Origin: Multifurca ochricompacta
Taxonomy: Eukaryota > Basidiomycota > Agaricomycetes > Russulales > Russulaceae
DNA length: 64,000 bases
Reading direction: 5' to 3'
Assembly: GCA_022496185.1 (NCBI GenBank)
Contig: WTXG01000001.1
Coordinates: forward strand, 2,046,001-2,110,000
Below are positions 23,445 to 36,493 of the stretch, in pieces. Below the pieces are notes generated by a model. That model was not told the DNA's origin and did no database searches. It saw only the letters and a program-made list of their open reading frames with translations. The first letter of the stretch is position 1, and every line of letters begins with the position of its first letter. The translations under genes and the position numbers were made by a program.

Positions 23445-26400
23445 TCAGTGCATCGATGAGATGACGCCTACACCAGCATATTTGTTCCAATATTCTGCTG
23501 CCGCGCTATCACTTCTCTCCATGAAAGATGTCGGGATAGGGCCCGGACGGTACGTTGACTGACGGGGTGGTGCAGGTAGCGGGTTGCGCGATGGGAGAGA
23601 GGGCGTGCTATCCGGCGACCCTATACTCGGAATAGTCGCTAAATCCGGATAGCTCCTCACCCCGCTCGGGAACTCATATAGGGATGTTTGCATCGTCTGT
23701 GTAGGCGGCGACGTCGACGAGTAAACCCCGGATGCCGCAGGGAACGGGAAACCCTGCTGCAGCTTGTACGATGTGTGCGCAGATCCATGCCCGAGCGCAT
23801 TCACACTCGTCGTCGAGCCAACGTCGCCTATGGACTGTGCGTAAACGACCTGCGGACCTTCAAGACCGTAAGCCATGCTCCTGCCTTTCCAGAGCCGGTC
23901 CATCTCCCACACCTCGCGCGCACGCAGTGCGTTCATCTCCGCAGCTGACGTTAACTCGGACGTCGGGCGGCGACCCTGCGCTTGCGACGGGCGGCGTTCC
24001 GGTGCAGGTATAGGTGCGAGAATGGGTATGTCACTTGCGCGCGAGCTAGGTGTGGTTGCGGAGCGGCGTACTTGATCTTTGCTTTCTGTCTGACTGGAAT
24101 GTCTGCGGCTTGAGCCGCCGTCTCTCGTACGTGACTTGCGTGACTCGCTCTTTGAAGGAGCGGAAGCGGTGACCTTTGCGACAGCATCAAAAGAAGATCA
24201 TCAAGGATGGACAAGGGACAAGGAAAGCACCATTACCTTCTCGGTCGTTCTTTCCTGTCGCTTGCCCTCTTGTCGTTCTGGGTCTGCGTGGCTCCGCCTC
24301 GAATCTCTTTCTCTTTTTTTGTCCTAGAGCGCTGCGTGCCACCGCCAACGACCTCCCATTGCTCGCCCTCCACAATGATACTCTCACCAGTAGGTTGCAT
24401 AGCCCCGGCGCTTGGGCTCCGTACGAGGTGGAATGTCTCGGTCTCACGGCTGCGTACTGAGCTGCTTGACTTGTGTTGACGCGACGCCTGATGTTTCGTC
24501 GGCGATGGCTCGGGGAAGGAGATTTACGAGACTCGCTTGGGGACTTGGCGCGAGGGGGGGAAGAGACGATCGGAGTGACGACTGGAGACGGAATCGACAA
24601 ATGAACAACGGGATGTGCCGCAGCCTGTCCAGTGGCAGGGGAATTCCTGATGCGAGTGGGTTCTACATATGGGGTTGGTGGGTTTGCGATGATCGAAGCA
24701 CGAGATAATGGTGAATCATTAATGGCAGGTGGTGCTGACGTAGCAACTTGGCTGATCGAGGATGAGCAAGCGGGGACAGAGTGATTGACACAGGAACGGA
24801 TGTAGGAGACAGAGGCGAAGAACGAGAGGCACGCTTCGAAACGGCACGCGGTATTAGAACTGGCGCAGAAGACAAGGGAAGCGGCTGCGATTTACGTCCG
24901 TCAACTTCTCCTGAAGTTGTACGGGCGACCGCTGCCGGAATTGGTGAGCTAGTCAGGTTGCAGGCCAGACACATGGGAAGGTGGCGTCAAAGTGATGGGG
25001 ACTCAACCATCAAGGTCTCCTGGAAAACGGGGATTGATGATGCCGCTGAGAGATGCTCTACACCCTGAGGAGACAATGGCGCCGGAGCCGGGCTGGTCTT
25101 GTTCGGAGGGAGAAGTAAACTTTGGTTGACTGGAGAGTTATCAGCCGAACTGGGAGCGTCAGGATTGGCGATGGTGAGACGCCCAATTGAGTAAGGAACC
25201 TGGAGCGAGGACGTTGAGTCGCGCTTTTCGTCCTGTGCCAGCACGGCATCCTGCATTTGCTCTCCTTCAGCCGTCTCGGGTGGAGAAAATCCGGAGATGG
25301 GGTGGCGTCAACCTGAGGTGGTGGCACGCGCGTGCTTTGGCGCCTCTCAGAAGGCGAAATGGCATTAAATGCAGAAGACACTGGGCGAGGAGTGGTTGAC
25401 GCTCCGTCTGTAACTTGTAACGACTGTGTGTCGCCACGGGAACATTCATTACCAGCGTCGAGGCTGGCTCCACGAGAATGCCCGCGCGTGACATGTCGCA
25501 TGATGCTAAAACGGCGGGCGAAGCGACCAAGCACGGAGCCACGTTTCTGCCTCTTCTCGGAGGGAAGGATGGACGCGTTTGAGACGGTATGAGGAATGGA
25601 AGACGTCGAGGCAGATTTGAATATACTTTGGCGCTTGAAAAGTGTGTTGGTTACCGTCTGGGTAGACGGTGCGAGGGAAGAAGGTGTAACGGAAGCGGTA
25701 TCGGAGGGTGCAGCGGGAGACGAACCAAAGATGCCCTCGAAAGGCTTCCGCCGCTTGGTAAGCTTACGAGCAATGGGTGGTGCATCCTGGTCGGGCGGAT
25801 GGAGATGTACAGCGGAGGTAGATTGAGACAATGGTGAGGGTGTCGTGGTCTTGTGATGTGAACCTGCGCCAAGACTGGACAGGCGCGAACGGCTGCGCGG
25901 TGGAGGACGCGCCTAAGAGTAGATCGTTCAATTAGGTCATTAAGGGAACTAAAAACCACTTAGATGGACGCACGTCTGGAACATCTGGAGATACAGCACT
26001 CCTGTCACTGCTCAAGCCCAAACCATCATAGGGAGACTGATGGTGCCAGTTCGTTCCATGAGGATCGGAAGCGTCAAGAAGGTCGACGTTGTCATGTGCA
26101 GTGTTGGATATTTTGCGAGTGCGAACTTTGCCGGAAGGATCAAGAATGCGAGTCTGGGAGGAATTCGGAGTGGGAAGGGGAGAGCCAGAAGGGGTGTGAC
26201 TGGGACTAGGCGCGGACGCCGGTTCGGTGGACATTGGAGGAAAGGACGGGGAAAATACAGAAGCAGGTCGGTTCGGTGGCAGGAGGTGGACATTCCGATA
26301 AAAGCGTGGGCCTACCGGATTGTGTATGGGGTATCTAGCGCGAAACTGGTGAGTGGATGCAGCTGCCCACTCGCCCTCTGTGTGATACCATGAGGGTAGT

Positions 26401-26659
26401 TCTTTAAGGGACTCTGGGATGATAGAACGATTGGGGCTAAGTGGCGATAACACGTCTGATGAGGGCTCTTTTGAAATAGGGCCAGGTAAATCCAAAGGCT
26501 CTGTTGGGGTGTCGCGGGTGGAAGAATGGTCGTGTGAGAGGTTGATGGCGATGACTGAGGAGCAACGTCTGTACTTGATCCCTTTACTGGTTTGCGAGAG
26601 AAGAAGGATTTTTTAGAGGGTTTGATACTCTGGGTAGAAGATGAGGGAATTGAGTCCAT
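23445..26659 (-). CDS. large disordered protein of unknown function
   Basis: Starts MDSIPSSSTQSIKPSKKSFF at 26659 and ends YWNKYAGVGVISSMH at 23445. It is Ser/Pro/Thr-rich throughout. A more conserved-looking patch near the N-terminus reads ESLKELPSWYHTEGEWAAAS, then PVGPRFYRNVHLLPP; a basic patch reads RKLTKRRKPFEGIFGSS. An 82-bp intron near 26490-26570 (donor gtacag) joins the first two frames, and an intron at about 25914-25968 joins the next two. Near 25290 the frame changes again, either by a 53-bp intron or by one missing base. I recognise no domain. A regulatory or scaffold protein is possible, but that is a guess. Confidence 0.6.
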
Positions 26660-27002
26660 GACAGAATGAGATTGAGTTAGAGGGAGAACATCGGGTTGGG
26701 AGTCCCAGTCAGTTTGTAACTATGTGAATTAAAGTGAATGAATGAGTGTGAATGAGCGAGCGTGAATGTGAGTGTGTGTGAATGTATGCGATGAATCGTA
26801 CGAATTAAAAACGTGTTGAATCAGTTCGAACCAAAGAATCAGTTAATTGTTCATTACTCGCCTCTTCATACGGTTCAATTCCGAAAACTTGATTTTTCCA
26901 CGTCGTCTGCATGAGTTGTGGTCCGTTGGGTCCGTTGGGAAGAGGAGTTTACACCACCACACCACCACCAACCACACTTTACGCCCTCCTCTCACAAGCA
27001 AA

Positions 27003-27027
27003 ACCGAAACCGAAACCGAAACCGAAC
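27003..27027. repeat. (CCGAAA)n hexamer repeat
   Basis: Four consecutive ccgaaa units followed by degenerate ccgaac units. Confidence 0.85.
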
Positions 27028-27110
27028 TGAATCGAACACTGAACTGAACGGGCGGTCATTCATCCGGCGCGGATGGGTCCGGACCCCCTTAAACTTCCCT
27101 TCCAAATTTC

Positions 27111-27150
27111 CGAACTTCCGAACTTCCGAACTACCGAACTACCGAACTAC
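27111..27150. repeat. (CGAACTTC/CGAACTAC)n octamer repeat
   Basis: Five tandem 8-bp units, two of cgaacttc and three of cgaactac, flanked by partial copies on both sides. Confidence 0.9.
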
Positions 27151-27815
27151 CGAACCCTCAACTATGACCACCCTCCCATCCCATCCCCTCTTTTTGTTCT
27201 GTTCAACTTCCTCGCATCCTTTCCTTCCATCTATCCTTCCGAGTCATCAGCCATATGTGTGTATGTAGCCTACGTATTTTGGATTCACCGAATGCCATAG
27301 CACGGACATGGAGCATGGTCTAATCTTGCCTAAGCCTAACCATTGAAGGAAATTGAGTTTCGCAATGTGTTAACCTCCCAAGTGTACACGAGGAAACCAC
27401 CTGCTCTGATAACACTGCATACTGCAGCTTTTCTCGCTAATATTAACCTAACTGGGTCTCCGGATGGGATGCGAAGGGACGGACGTAGCACGGTTGCCTC
27501 CAACCCCGACTCCAAAATTGTCTTCGTCACACATAGAGGCCCCAAACGCCAATTCCCCTCACCGGATCTTCCTTCCTTGTTGCTGTAGGTAAAGACACCT
27601 AACACAGACAACAATTTGGAGGCGGCTACTCGCTGGCCGCTGGTGTGCACGACCCCTTGGACTATTAGATGATGCGTGCGCGTAGATGAGATGAGATCGC
27701 TCTCGGCGCTCGGCGAAACTAAATCTTATCTTATCTTCGCTTTTAATAATGAGAGATTAAAAAGATCCCAATCCCACTCCCACTCACACCCTCTTTGGAT
27801 CACTCCTACGTCTCC

Positions 27816-30690
27816 ATGGGCTTCGTATCCTCTTACTAGGTAGCGGAGGCAGGGAGCACGCATTGACATGGAAGCTCCAACAATCGGCCCTCGTTAGCCA
27901 TATCTTTGTCTGCCCTGGCAATGGTGGCACAGAGCTGTCTTCCAAGGTATCCAACGTGATCCTGTCAGATCCAACTTTTCAAAATCTAGTCAAGTGGGCC
28001 GTTGTAAATAATGTGAGAGCAGCAGAATCTTCCAGTTAAGTGTGCTGAAATAACCGTTTAGATCAATCTCGTTGTTCCAGGTCCAGAGCAACCACTAGTG
28101 GACGGGGTGGAATCTCACTTCCGCAAAGGTGTCTTCCACCTATTCCACGTACCCTTTTGGATTTAACGTTATATATGCGCTACAGTTGGAATACCTGTTT
28201 TTGGCCCGAGCGCTCTTGCAGCGCGTATGGAAGGCTCTAAAGCATTCTCGAAAGCATTTATGACGCGCCATTCCATTCCAACCGCCCCCTTTCGCGTGTT
28301 CACTCCATCGGAAGTTGACCAGGCTATCGAGTATGTTAGAACATGTGGTCACAACGTCGTGCTCAAAGCGAGTGGCCTCGCATCGGGCAAAGGCGTGCTG
28401 ATCCCGGAGACAACTGAAGCAGCCGTAGCCGGTCTGAAAGAAATATGGTCACACGTGCTTTTGGAGCTGCGGGTACGTCGCTTTGGACTACATTCACAAC
28501 ACCGAGTGACACCCGAACGACCTGTGTTCCGACAGGCGATGAGGTCGTCATCGAAGAGTTGCTCGTCGGACCAGAGATCTCCATTCTCGCATTTTCCGAC
28601 GGATACACCATCGTTCCATTGCCCGCCGCGCAAGACCACAAACGGATCGGTGAGGGTGACACGGGGCTTAACACAGGCGGAATGGGCGCATATGCTCCTG
28701 CTCCAGTAGTGAGCCCCGCTATCATGGAGCGTATCATGCGCGAAGCGCTAAAACCAACGATTGACGGGATGCGAAGAGAAGGCCAGTTAATGTTCCCGTT
28801 CTTCCCCTATTTCTCTTTCTTTCTTTGGCTAAAATGCCTTGGATCAGGGTATCCATTTGTCGGTCTCCTGTTTGCAGGCTTCATGTTGACTGATTCAGGG
28901 CCAAAAGTGCTCGAGTACAATGTTCGCTTTGGGGATCCAGAGGTACAGGCGTTGGTGCTGCTGCTCGGCCAGGACACCGACCTGGCAGCAATAATTCTGG
29001 TACCTGGTTTTAACGGGGCTTACCGTGCGTCAGTTCACACTCATGTAGGCCTGCGTCGAACACCGACTGGACTCCGTGGCGTTGACCACTCGTCCGGGGT
29101 TTGCTGTCTCCGTCGTTCTGGCTTCTTCAGGGTACCCCGGCAGCTTTGAGATAGGAAAGACCATCAGCATCGGAGAGGTTCCTTCTGGTTGTGTCAACCT
29201 ACGTGTGTCTTCTTTCAGCACAGCGCTCATATTCTTCGCAGACGTGGTGGTCTTCCACGCGGGAACCATCAAAACGGGAGATTTGGTACAGACTTCAGGT
29301 GGTCGTGTCATTGCGGTGTCGGCCTATGCTCCATCGTTGCAGGAGGCTCTTGACAAAGCATATGAGGGTGTGGGGCAAGTCAACTTTGATGGGAAAGTGT
29401 ATCGTCGGGACATTGCCCATCGGTAAGTTCGTCAGGAATCTCTCACTCAGAACACTGCCAATGAAAAGGGCTTTTGCGAAGAGGGCTGAAAGTAGCTGCC
29501 CAGCTGTTCCAGGCCTCACGTATGCACAAGCAGGTGTCTCAGTTGATGCAGGGAATGCACTCGTGGAAGCGATCAAGCCTTACGTGCGCTCAACACGCCG
29601 TGCAGGCGCCGATGCGGAAATCGGGGGTTTCGGCGGTGTTTTCGACCTCAAGGCAGCAGGTTACACCGATCCGCTACTCGTCAGTGGCACGGACGGTGTC
29701 GGTACAAAGCTTCGCATCGCAGTCGATGCGGGAGTCCACGATAGTGTTGGTACGCGACGTCGCTTTTACGTCCCGTTCACGGGGAAACGAGTTGCGTAGG
29801 GATCGATTTGGTGGCCATGTCGGTAAACGATTTGATAGTGCAAGGCGCGGAACCGTTATATTTCCTCGACTACTACGGTTGCAGCAAGCTCGACGTAGCC
29901 GTTGCGGCTGACGTAGTGAAGGGCATCGCGGTTGGGTGTCAGCAAGCTGGTTGTGCACTCATCGGAGGAGAGACAGCTGAGATGCCTGGAATGTACCAGT
30001 CAGGTTCGCGCACGACAGCCCTCTCTCTCCCTCTCGGGGTGAATGCGCCAATACTCACAGCGTATGATGCAGGCGACTATGATCTCGCGGGTTCGCAGTT
30101 GGTGCGGTCGAGCGCACAGGGCTCCTGCCACGAGACGATATTTTCCCAGGCGACGTTCTTCTTGGCCTGCCTTCTACCGGCCTTCACTCGAACGGTTTCT
30201 CCCTCGTGCGCGCGGTCATCGCACGCGCCGGTCTGCCGTATTCTGCTCCGTGCCCTTGGGACGCCACCACGACCCTCGGCCGAGCGTTGCTCACACCCAC
30301 AGCCATCTATTCTCGCGAAATCCTCCCTGCGTCTCGCGCCGGGTTGATCAAGGCCATGGCGCACATCACCGGTGGCGGTTTCGTAGACAACGTCCCCCGG
30401 GCGCTGCCGAAGTCTCTCGGCGCTCGCATCGACGTGGGAAATGGTCATTGCCCCCCGTCTTTCGCTGGCTGGGGCGCGCTGGCGCGATCACCTCAAGTGA
30501 GATGGTGCGCACCTTCAACTGTGGAATAGGGATGGTGCTCGTCGTGGCAGAGGAGAATGTTGGTGCGACTATACAAGCCCTTGGGGAAGCAGGCCAAAGG
30601 GAAGTTTATACTATCGGTGAGGTGGTGGAGTCGCCAGGAGTTGAGATTTTGAATGCTGGATTGTGGAAGGAATGGGAGATAGGAAGATAG
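27816..30690 (+). CDS. ADE5,7: bifunctional purine biosynthesis protein ADE5,7 (GAR synthetase / AIR synthetase)
   Basis: Fusion of phosphoribosylamine-glycine ligase and phosphoribosylformylglycinamidine cyclo-ligase, steps 2 and 5 of de novo purine synthesis. GARS half: [27 protein letters not shown] block; [67 protein letters not shown] half: [96 protein letters not shown]; and the end [20 protein letters not shown]. The frame is broken by one base at 27818-27820, about 28445, 30089-30091 and 30439-30441, and perhaps near 28790. Each break is cured by one added base. The enzyme is needed for purine prototrophy, so sequence error is likelier than a pseudogene. Confidence 0.92.
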
Positions 30691-30902
30691 ATAGATTGAA
30701 AGTGATTTTGTTGTGTATCTCAGAACAGAGTATGCAATAATCAAAGTGTACATCGTCGCAAATTGTGAGGCTCAGTAGAAACAGAAGAATAGAATGGACT
30801 TGGTATGAGTACGGCGAAAAACGCGAAAAGAAAAACAAAACGGACAACAAGGAAGAAAAAAAGCACGCGCAGCGTCAGGCATCAAGCATTGTCATCACTC
30901 AC

Positions 30903-33900
30903 TCAACTTGCTTGTATCCCCGTTCCACTCCACTTCCCGGTTCTGGCAGAAGGCGACGACTGGGAGTTGCCACCACCCTGAGCACCAGTATTTCCGTTCT
31001 TGCCGCCATCATTGGAGTGGTTCGCGTCGTACCCGCCTCCTGGGCTGAAAAAGCCTGGACTGAATATATCACCACCCTGTCCACCCTGCCTGCCTGGCCC
31101 GCCTGGGCCAAGGCCACCCAAGCTACTCAGGAGACGTTCTGCGAGACCGCTCATGTCTCCCATGCCGTCCAAGTCGCCCATACCACCCAAGCCTCCCATA
31201 CCGCCTAAGCCACCAAGACCCCCCATGCCGGAACCACCCAAAGTGCGACCGCCGCCCGTGCCCGTGCTTGGGCTATCTGGCCTACCCATAGTGCGACCAC
31301 CCATTCCCGGGCCAGCCATACCGCGGCCTGCCATGCCGAAGAGGCCAGCCATGAGGTCACCACCGCTAGCGCCAAAGATATTGTTGCCCGAGGGGGGGCC
31401 CATGTTCCCAAGCCCTGCAGGTCGACGTTGTGCTCCGGTTGTTCCGGGCTGAATATCTCTTCGTCGGCTAGTCGATGTCCATTCGTGCCCGAGCTAGACG
31501 GGGGTTTGACTTCCTTTGCTTTGCCTTTTTCAACTCGCGGCGTAGAACCAATTGCTGCTGCAGGCGGAGCGATTTCCTTTCCTTTCCCCTTGTCTACTGG
31601 TAGCGTGGAGCCACTCGCCAGTCTCGAGGGGATGGAGGCATTGTTTGATTTCGGCAAGGAATCCATCCAATAGCTTGTCTCTTTTTTGATTTGCGGTTCG
31701 TCCCGCTTTCGAGGACTGCCACTTCTCCGCAGTAGAGGTGTAGATGTGTCGAGTTCATCTGCAGCGCAATCGTTTGACCAGCCAGTCTATCAACCAAAAT
31801 AGAGGAAGACTCACCCGTCCCTGGCATGCCAAGCGCTTTCAGCTCTGAAAACCATGGCAGCGCCTCCTCCTGCCTACCCATCTCCGTAAATCGGAAAACC
31901 ACGTCCATCAACAGCTTGCGGAGGTGAACATCGTACTGTTCATCCACACCCGCCTCATTCGACGCTCGTGCTGCACTTCGACGGCTTGCTTTGCGTACTC
32001 CAGCGCATCCCATTTCGTTCGGTACAGGCAAGGCAAGACGACGCCAGTGAAAGCGAAAATATAAGGTCGAGACCATATTTTTCGGGGGTTTCGACCCTTG
32101 CGTCTCGGAAATACTGGACAGACTCTTCGGCATAAGTGGCTGCCTCACGATTGTCGTCGAGCTCTAGCATGCGATCCGCATAGAGATAAAGCGCATCGGC
32201 AAGTCCGGCACAGTCCATGGGTGAGACGTCACGGAACATGCTAACGGAAGTTTCGGCAATCTGGAACTCTTTACGACGCGCGTCCTTGTCGCCACCTTTG
32301 TGACGGAACTTCGCCAACTGGAAAAGTGCCCAAGCCAAAGGCCGTGCGATTGGGCGAGGGGCAGAGACTTTGAGCGCCTGCCATAGCTCGACCGCTGTTG
32401 TACAATTGAGTATGAGTCGCCTTTCCGATTCGCCTCCGAGAGTTGGTGAGCATGGGTGTCGAGAGCATGCGCGAGGAAGAGGGAAAAGACGGGCCGTTCG
32501 TCACTGACACGGCGAAGATAAGTCACAGATTCAGCGCTAATGGCATACGCAGCATCATTCTGCCCTGTTAAGGAAATATCTTCGATTTGGCGAGGAGTGC
32601 GCCGGCCAATATCGCTCGAGAGTCCGGATCTAACGACGCGCGAGACAGTTCAATAGCCTGATCCGCTGAGGACGAGGCTAGGCCCCCGTCCATTTCTATG
32701 CATGTGATAGAGAGGCAGAGCTGGCAGAGTGCGGAAACTTGCTTCATGTCCGGCAGCGACTCGCTTATGTCGCTGGTGAGCCCCATAAGTTCGAATGCCA
32801 CGGCAGCAGCTCCCTCCTTGCGCCCGATAGAGCAAAGTAATGTCGCATAGTTGAGCAGAGCATAGGCAAATTCGGGAATGAAATGGTCTTGTAGTTCTTG
32901 ATGCTCTCTGGAAAGCGTTACAGCTTCGTCTGCGGCGTCTGCGGCATCGTCATGTTTATTGAGGTCAACCATGATATTGGCACGCAAAGCTTGGACCGAC
33001 GCGAGGTGAAGACGGAAGTTATCTGGTGCTACGCCGTACAGGTCTCGGGTGATCTCCAATGCGAGATTAGACGTCGTCAACGCGTGTTCATGTAGACCCA
33101 AGTCGGTGAGAGCTTGAGCGAGCGCGGAATGCTTGTCCGCGATCCCGGCTTTATCACTTCCGGAGAGAAGGACTTGCAAATCATCCAAACAATCCATGGC
33201 TAAGGTAACGGCAATGTTTCTATCCTGATGAAGATCCCCGGTGGGATAATAAGGCGTGGAATGAGATGGACCGAAAAAGCCCACAGGGGACGCAAAGTCA
33301 GCGGGGGAGAGTGAAGCACAGGACATCAGTAGGTGCACGCCAGCACGGCGAAGCGCAACAAGGGTGAATGGGCCACTCTGGGCGGTCTGACATGTGGACG
33401 CGTGAGCCTCCTTTTATACCCCACCCCACGTAAGGATACACACCTGATCCGAGAGAGTAATCCTTTCGAGTGTACCAGTAGCAAGTTGCTCTATGCTTTG
33501 TTTCATTTCGAGTAAAATAGGAGACCGATGAGCAAAAGGGGGTGTCACACTTGGGCCGGAGCGGTCACCGTTCTGCGTAGCGACGTCATCTACGATTCTA
33601 GCGCGGAACACACTGTCGGTGTTGCGGTAATCGGTTGAGGCTCGACATACGAAACAGGCTCTGCCGGAGCTGGCGGTTCGGGGGAGGTTGGTTTGTCGAG
33701 GTTGACTGTAGGTTCATCGTGCCCAGGCGGCTCTAACACGAAGTGGGCAGGTCCCTCTATGATCACGAGAGATTCGTCGCGTCTAGCGGGTTCTGGGGAG
33801 ACTGGGAGCACGAAGGGAGTTCGATTGTCGTCATCGTTCACCGGAGCTTCATCGTGTCCTTCGGACACCACAACTGTTCTTGAAACAATGGGTTGCGTGG

Positions 33901-34711
33901 TTCGTTCAGGTGTTTGTGGTGGTGGTACCGCATCATCTTCTTTCTCCGTGTAGGGGAAGATATTGTGTGTATCGGGGATAGGAACAAATGAACGGCAGGA
34001 CGAACATTAGAGGCTAATTCGAGTGACTAAATGCAGTTCATAAATCACCAGCTGAGACGTGCACAGAGATGATAGTTACCGTGACGGAATATTGAAGAGC
34101 TTCAATCTTTCCATGTATCTCATCCAAATGGTCGTGCATGCGTTTTAGATTGGACCACACGGGCCATGCAAAACCTCCAAAGAGAATGGTGAAGAAGACG
34201 GTAGAAATGACGTCCTCGGTAGGCCGGCGTATACATTTCAGGACAATTACCTCGGCGCATCTAAGTAAGAGTTATCAATGAAAAGAGTAGGTCGAGAATA
34301 TGTTGAATCCACTGACACTACGACGATGGTGGGCAAGAGCTGAGGCCCCTCCACTGGAGAAAACTTGCCTAGATTTGACGAGAAATCGGAAAGCGAGCGT
34401 TGAATCCCATTAGCAGCTGGAATGATGGCGATGGCACTGAAAACATTGAAAACATTATGTTGAGTATGGCTTGGAAGCGACATGGAAGGCACACGAGGGC
34501 ACACGTACCCCAGTCCACGTGACCCTTGGGGGGTGCCCACTCCTCCCAGTGCTGAGACAGCGATTTCTCTCCTTCAGTGTAATCTAATTGAGTTAAAAAA
34601 CAGATGAGATGTACTAATCTGGAGACTGGTAGAAACTCACTTGGTTAATGTTCATTAATTCTGGGGGTGACTGACCCGAGGTGGGTGGTGAACTCGAGAT
34701 GTTGATGGTCA
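30903..34711 (-). CDS. large TPR-repeat protein with N-terminal hydrophobic domain and Gly/Met-rich tail
   Basis: Starts MTINISSSPPTSGQSPPELM at 34711. N-terminal part: AIAIIPAANGIQRSLSDFSS, GKFSPVEGPQLLPT and a hydrophobic segment VFFTILFGGFAWPVWSNLKR. Then comes a Pro/Glu-rich linker. The large central part is built of helical TPR-like units, for example ALAQALTDLGLHEHALTTSN, ALRANIMVDLNKHDDAADAA, LAWALFQLAKFRHKGG and YLYADRMLELDDNREAATYA. The tail is Lys/Glu/Pro-rich and then Gly/Met-rich (GGLGGLGGMGGLGGMGDLDG). I see no P-loop, so it is not an NLR. At least four one-base frame slips are needed (33619-33628, 32404-32407, about 32014, about 31959, about 31408). Function unknown; a scaffold or co-chaperone-like role is only a guess. 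Confidence 0.7.
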
Positions 34712-36493
34712 TACTAGTAGTGGAAAGCCCAGGGCAAGGTACGTGATGTTTGTGCCAAAGGCTTTTAAATGATAAGTGCACCGCATCCGTCAGCCGTCAG
34801 GCAGCCGCACGCTACGCCACCCGTCAATTCATGGGTCATGGAAGGTCAATCGGGCGGTGCGGGTGTGGGTGCGGCGATAGGTGATGTCTTCAGAAAGCTG
34901 TTGCAATGAGGATCAATGAGGACTGAGGGACTGAGATGATTAAATTACTGCGCACAGCAGCCTGATGCGATGATATTTTTCGAACTTAAAAACCAAGTAA
35001 ACCAAGTTACACAACATAACAACGTGTTAGAACACGAATTAGAACCCGAACCCTGACAGCAGTGCCACTGACATAAATATAAATTCGTCGTTCGAACTCC
35101 GCGAGTGCTCCACACACCACACTCACACTCCACTCACTCTTATTGTTAGCCTTAGCCTTAGCCTTCTCCTCCCTATAGTTGAGTTGGGTTTTTCAAAAAC
35201 AAATACAAAAATCCTAAAGCATGGCATGGACAGGACATTGCATTGCGCCTCCCTGGCCAGCGCCTTGGAATACCGCCTCATCGACCACCTCCACCCTAAC
35301 GTGATGTGCTATGCTCTATGCTCTATACGTGCTTGTCTTCTACTTCTATTGCCTAGCACTGGGTCTCCCTGCATAAAATCATATAAACCCAACTTGCCGA
35401 GAGGCGATGTGCCTGCTTGCTTGTCACCAGCCTGACAAATGGATGGGTGACCCACTCCACCTGGTCAAACCCCTTTGGGATGATCTTCCAATCCGGGCTG
35501 ACATACGGACACCTCACCTACTCAACGCTGCATTTTTCCGTCCCTCTGGCCCAGACCACAGGATTTGTGGCTGTGGTTATTGCCCCTGCTGCGATCGACA
35601 GTTCTGGTTCTAACGTGCTGCTGCGCCGTCACTCTCACCACGTTTCGCTGAATTCTCTCGGCGATATAGCAAACACCTTCTCCGCTCTTTAACGAATGCC
35701 TAACTCACCCCCCCGGGCTACTTTCACGAATGAGGCTTCCTTCTCCTTGACACGACAGTTCTTGGTTTTAAATTTCAACATTTCAAAGTAAATCACTCTC
35801 CGCACACGCACAAGCAAACTCACAAACTACAACAACATTAACATGGGTGGCCAACGGGTCCCCTCGATGTGGCGATATTATATTTGCACATGCAAAAAAA
35901 AGGGATCCCAGCGGACGATGAGTGTACAACGACAGCCCTTCTTGCGCATTAGTCAATAACGACAACAGCAACAACGCGAAAGACTAAGTGAGAAGGAAAA
36001 AAGAAAAGAATGAGATGTAATGTCGGTTTGTGTTTATATGTACCGTGGCTAGAAAAAAAGAAAAAAAAACGTAGAAAGACAGACCAAGAAAAAAAAGGAG
36101 GCCAAGTAGAAAAGTGCACAAACGGGCCCAAATCAGACAGTCATAAATGAGCAATGGGCGACAGACGGAAACAACAATAGGAGAAAGATAAAAGGGAAAG
36201 GAGAGTTGATCAGCATCAGAAGCGTGCAAAATGGGGCATGAGAGGCGCGGAGGGGAGGATGCAGGTAGCCCCGGTCGTACCGGGGCAGGCAATAGTTAAA
36301 TACTAGGAGCAGCAAACTGACGATAGTGAAGCATATAGACGTGATGGTGGCTGATTAGCGATCAAAGAGGTCAGAAAGCTCCATGGGCGGAAAGACCAAC
36401 GGGACAGGTGGAGCGAGAGGAAAGAGAAACGCGGGCGCAGGTCTAATGTGTGCGGAGAAAAGGAGACGCAATGTATGAGATCTGTTGATGGAT
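34712..36493. other. long intergenic stretch without a recognisable gene
   Basis: Upstream of the TPR gene and downstream of the CCCH gene. It has TTAGCC repeats near 35149-35164 and A-rich tracts near 36050-36100. Open stretches at 35184-35692 (+) show no family resemblance or intron pattern. Confidence 0.45.

Larger units (their letters stand above)
26660..27815. other. divergent promoter region between the disordered protein gene and ADE5,7
   Basis: Over 1.1 kb with two simple-repeat tracts (listed separately), GAATG/GAGTG-rich sequence near 26725-26790 and no supported gene. Confidence 0.5.

Noticed and set aside
27111..27150. Heat-shock elements in the GAACTTC repeat
   Set aside because: The GAA and TTC blocks are one base apart, not the two of nGAAnnTTCn; the repeat does not form phased HSF sites.
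31000..31452. Proline-rich plus-strand open stretch of 150 codons
   Set aside because: It is the antisense shadow of the Gly/Met-rich tail of the TPR protein.
30903..34711. NLR-type immune receptor (NACHT-TPR)
   Set aside because: No Walker A or B motif between the N-terminal domain and the TPR array in any frame.
35184..35692. Small hydrophobic proteins in the 35 kb gap
   Set aside because: Open stretches are short and overlapping in two frames, with no conserved block.
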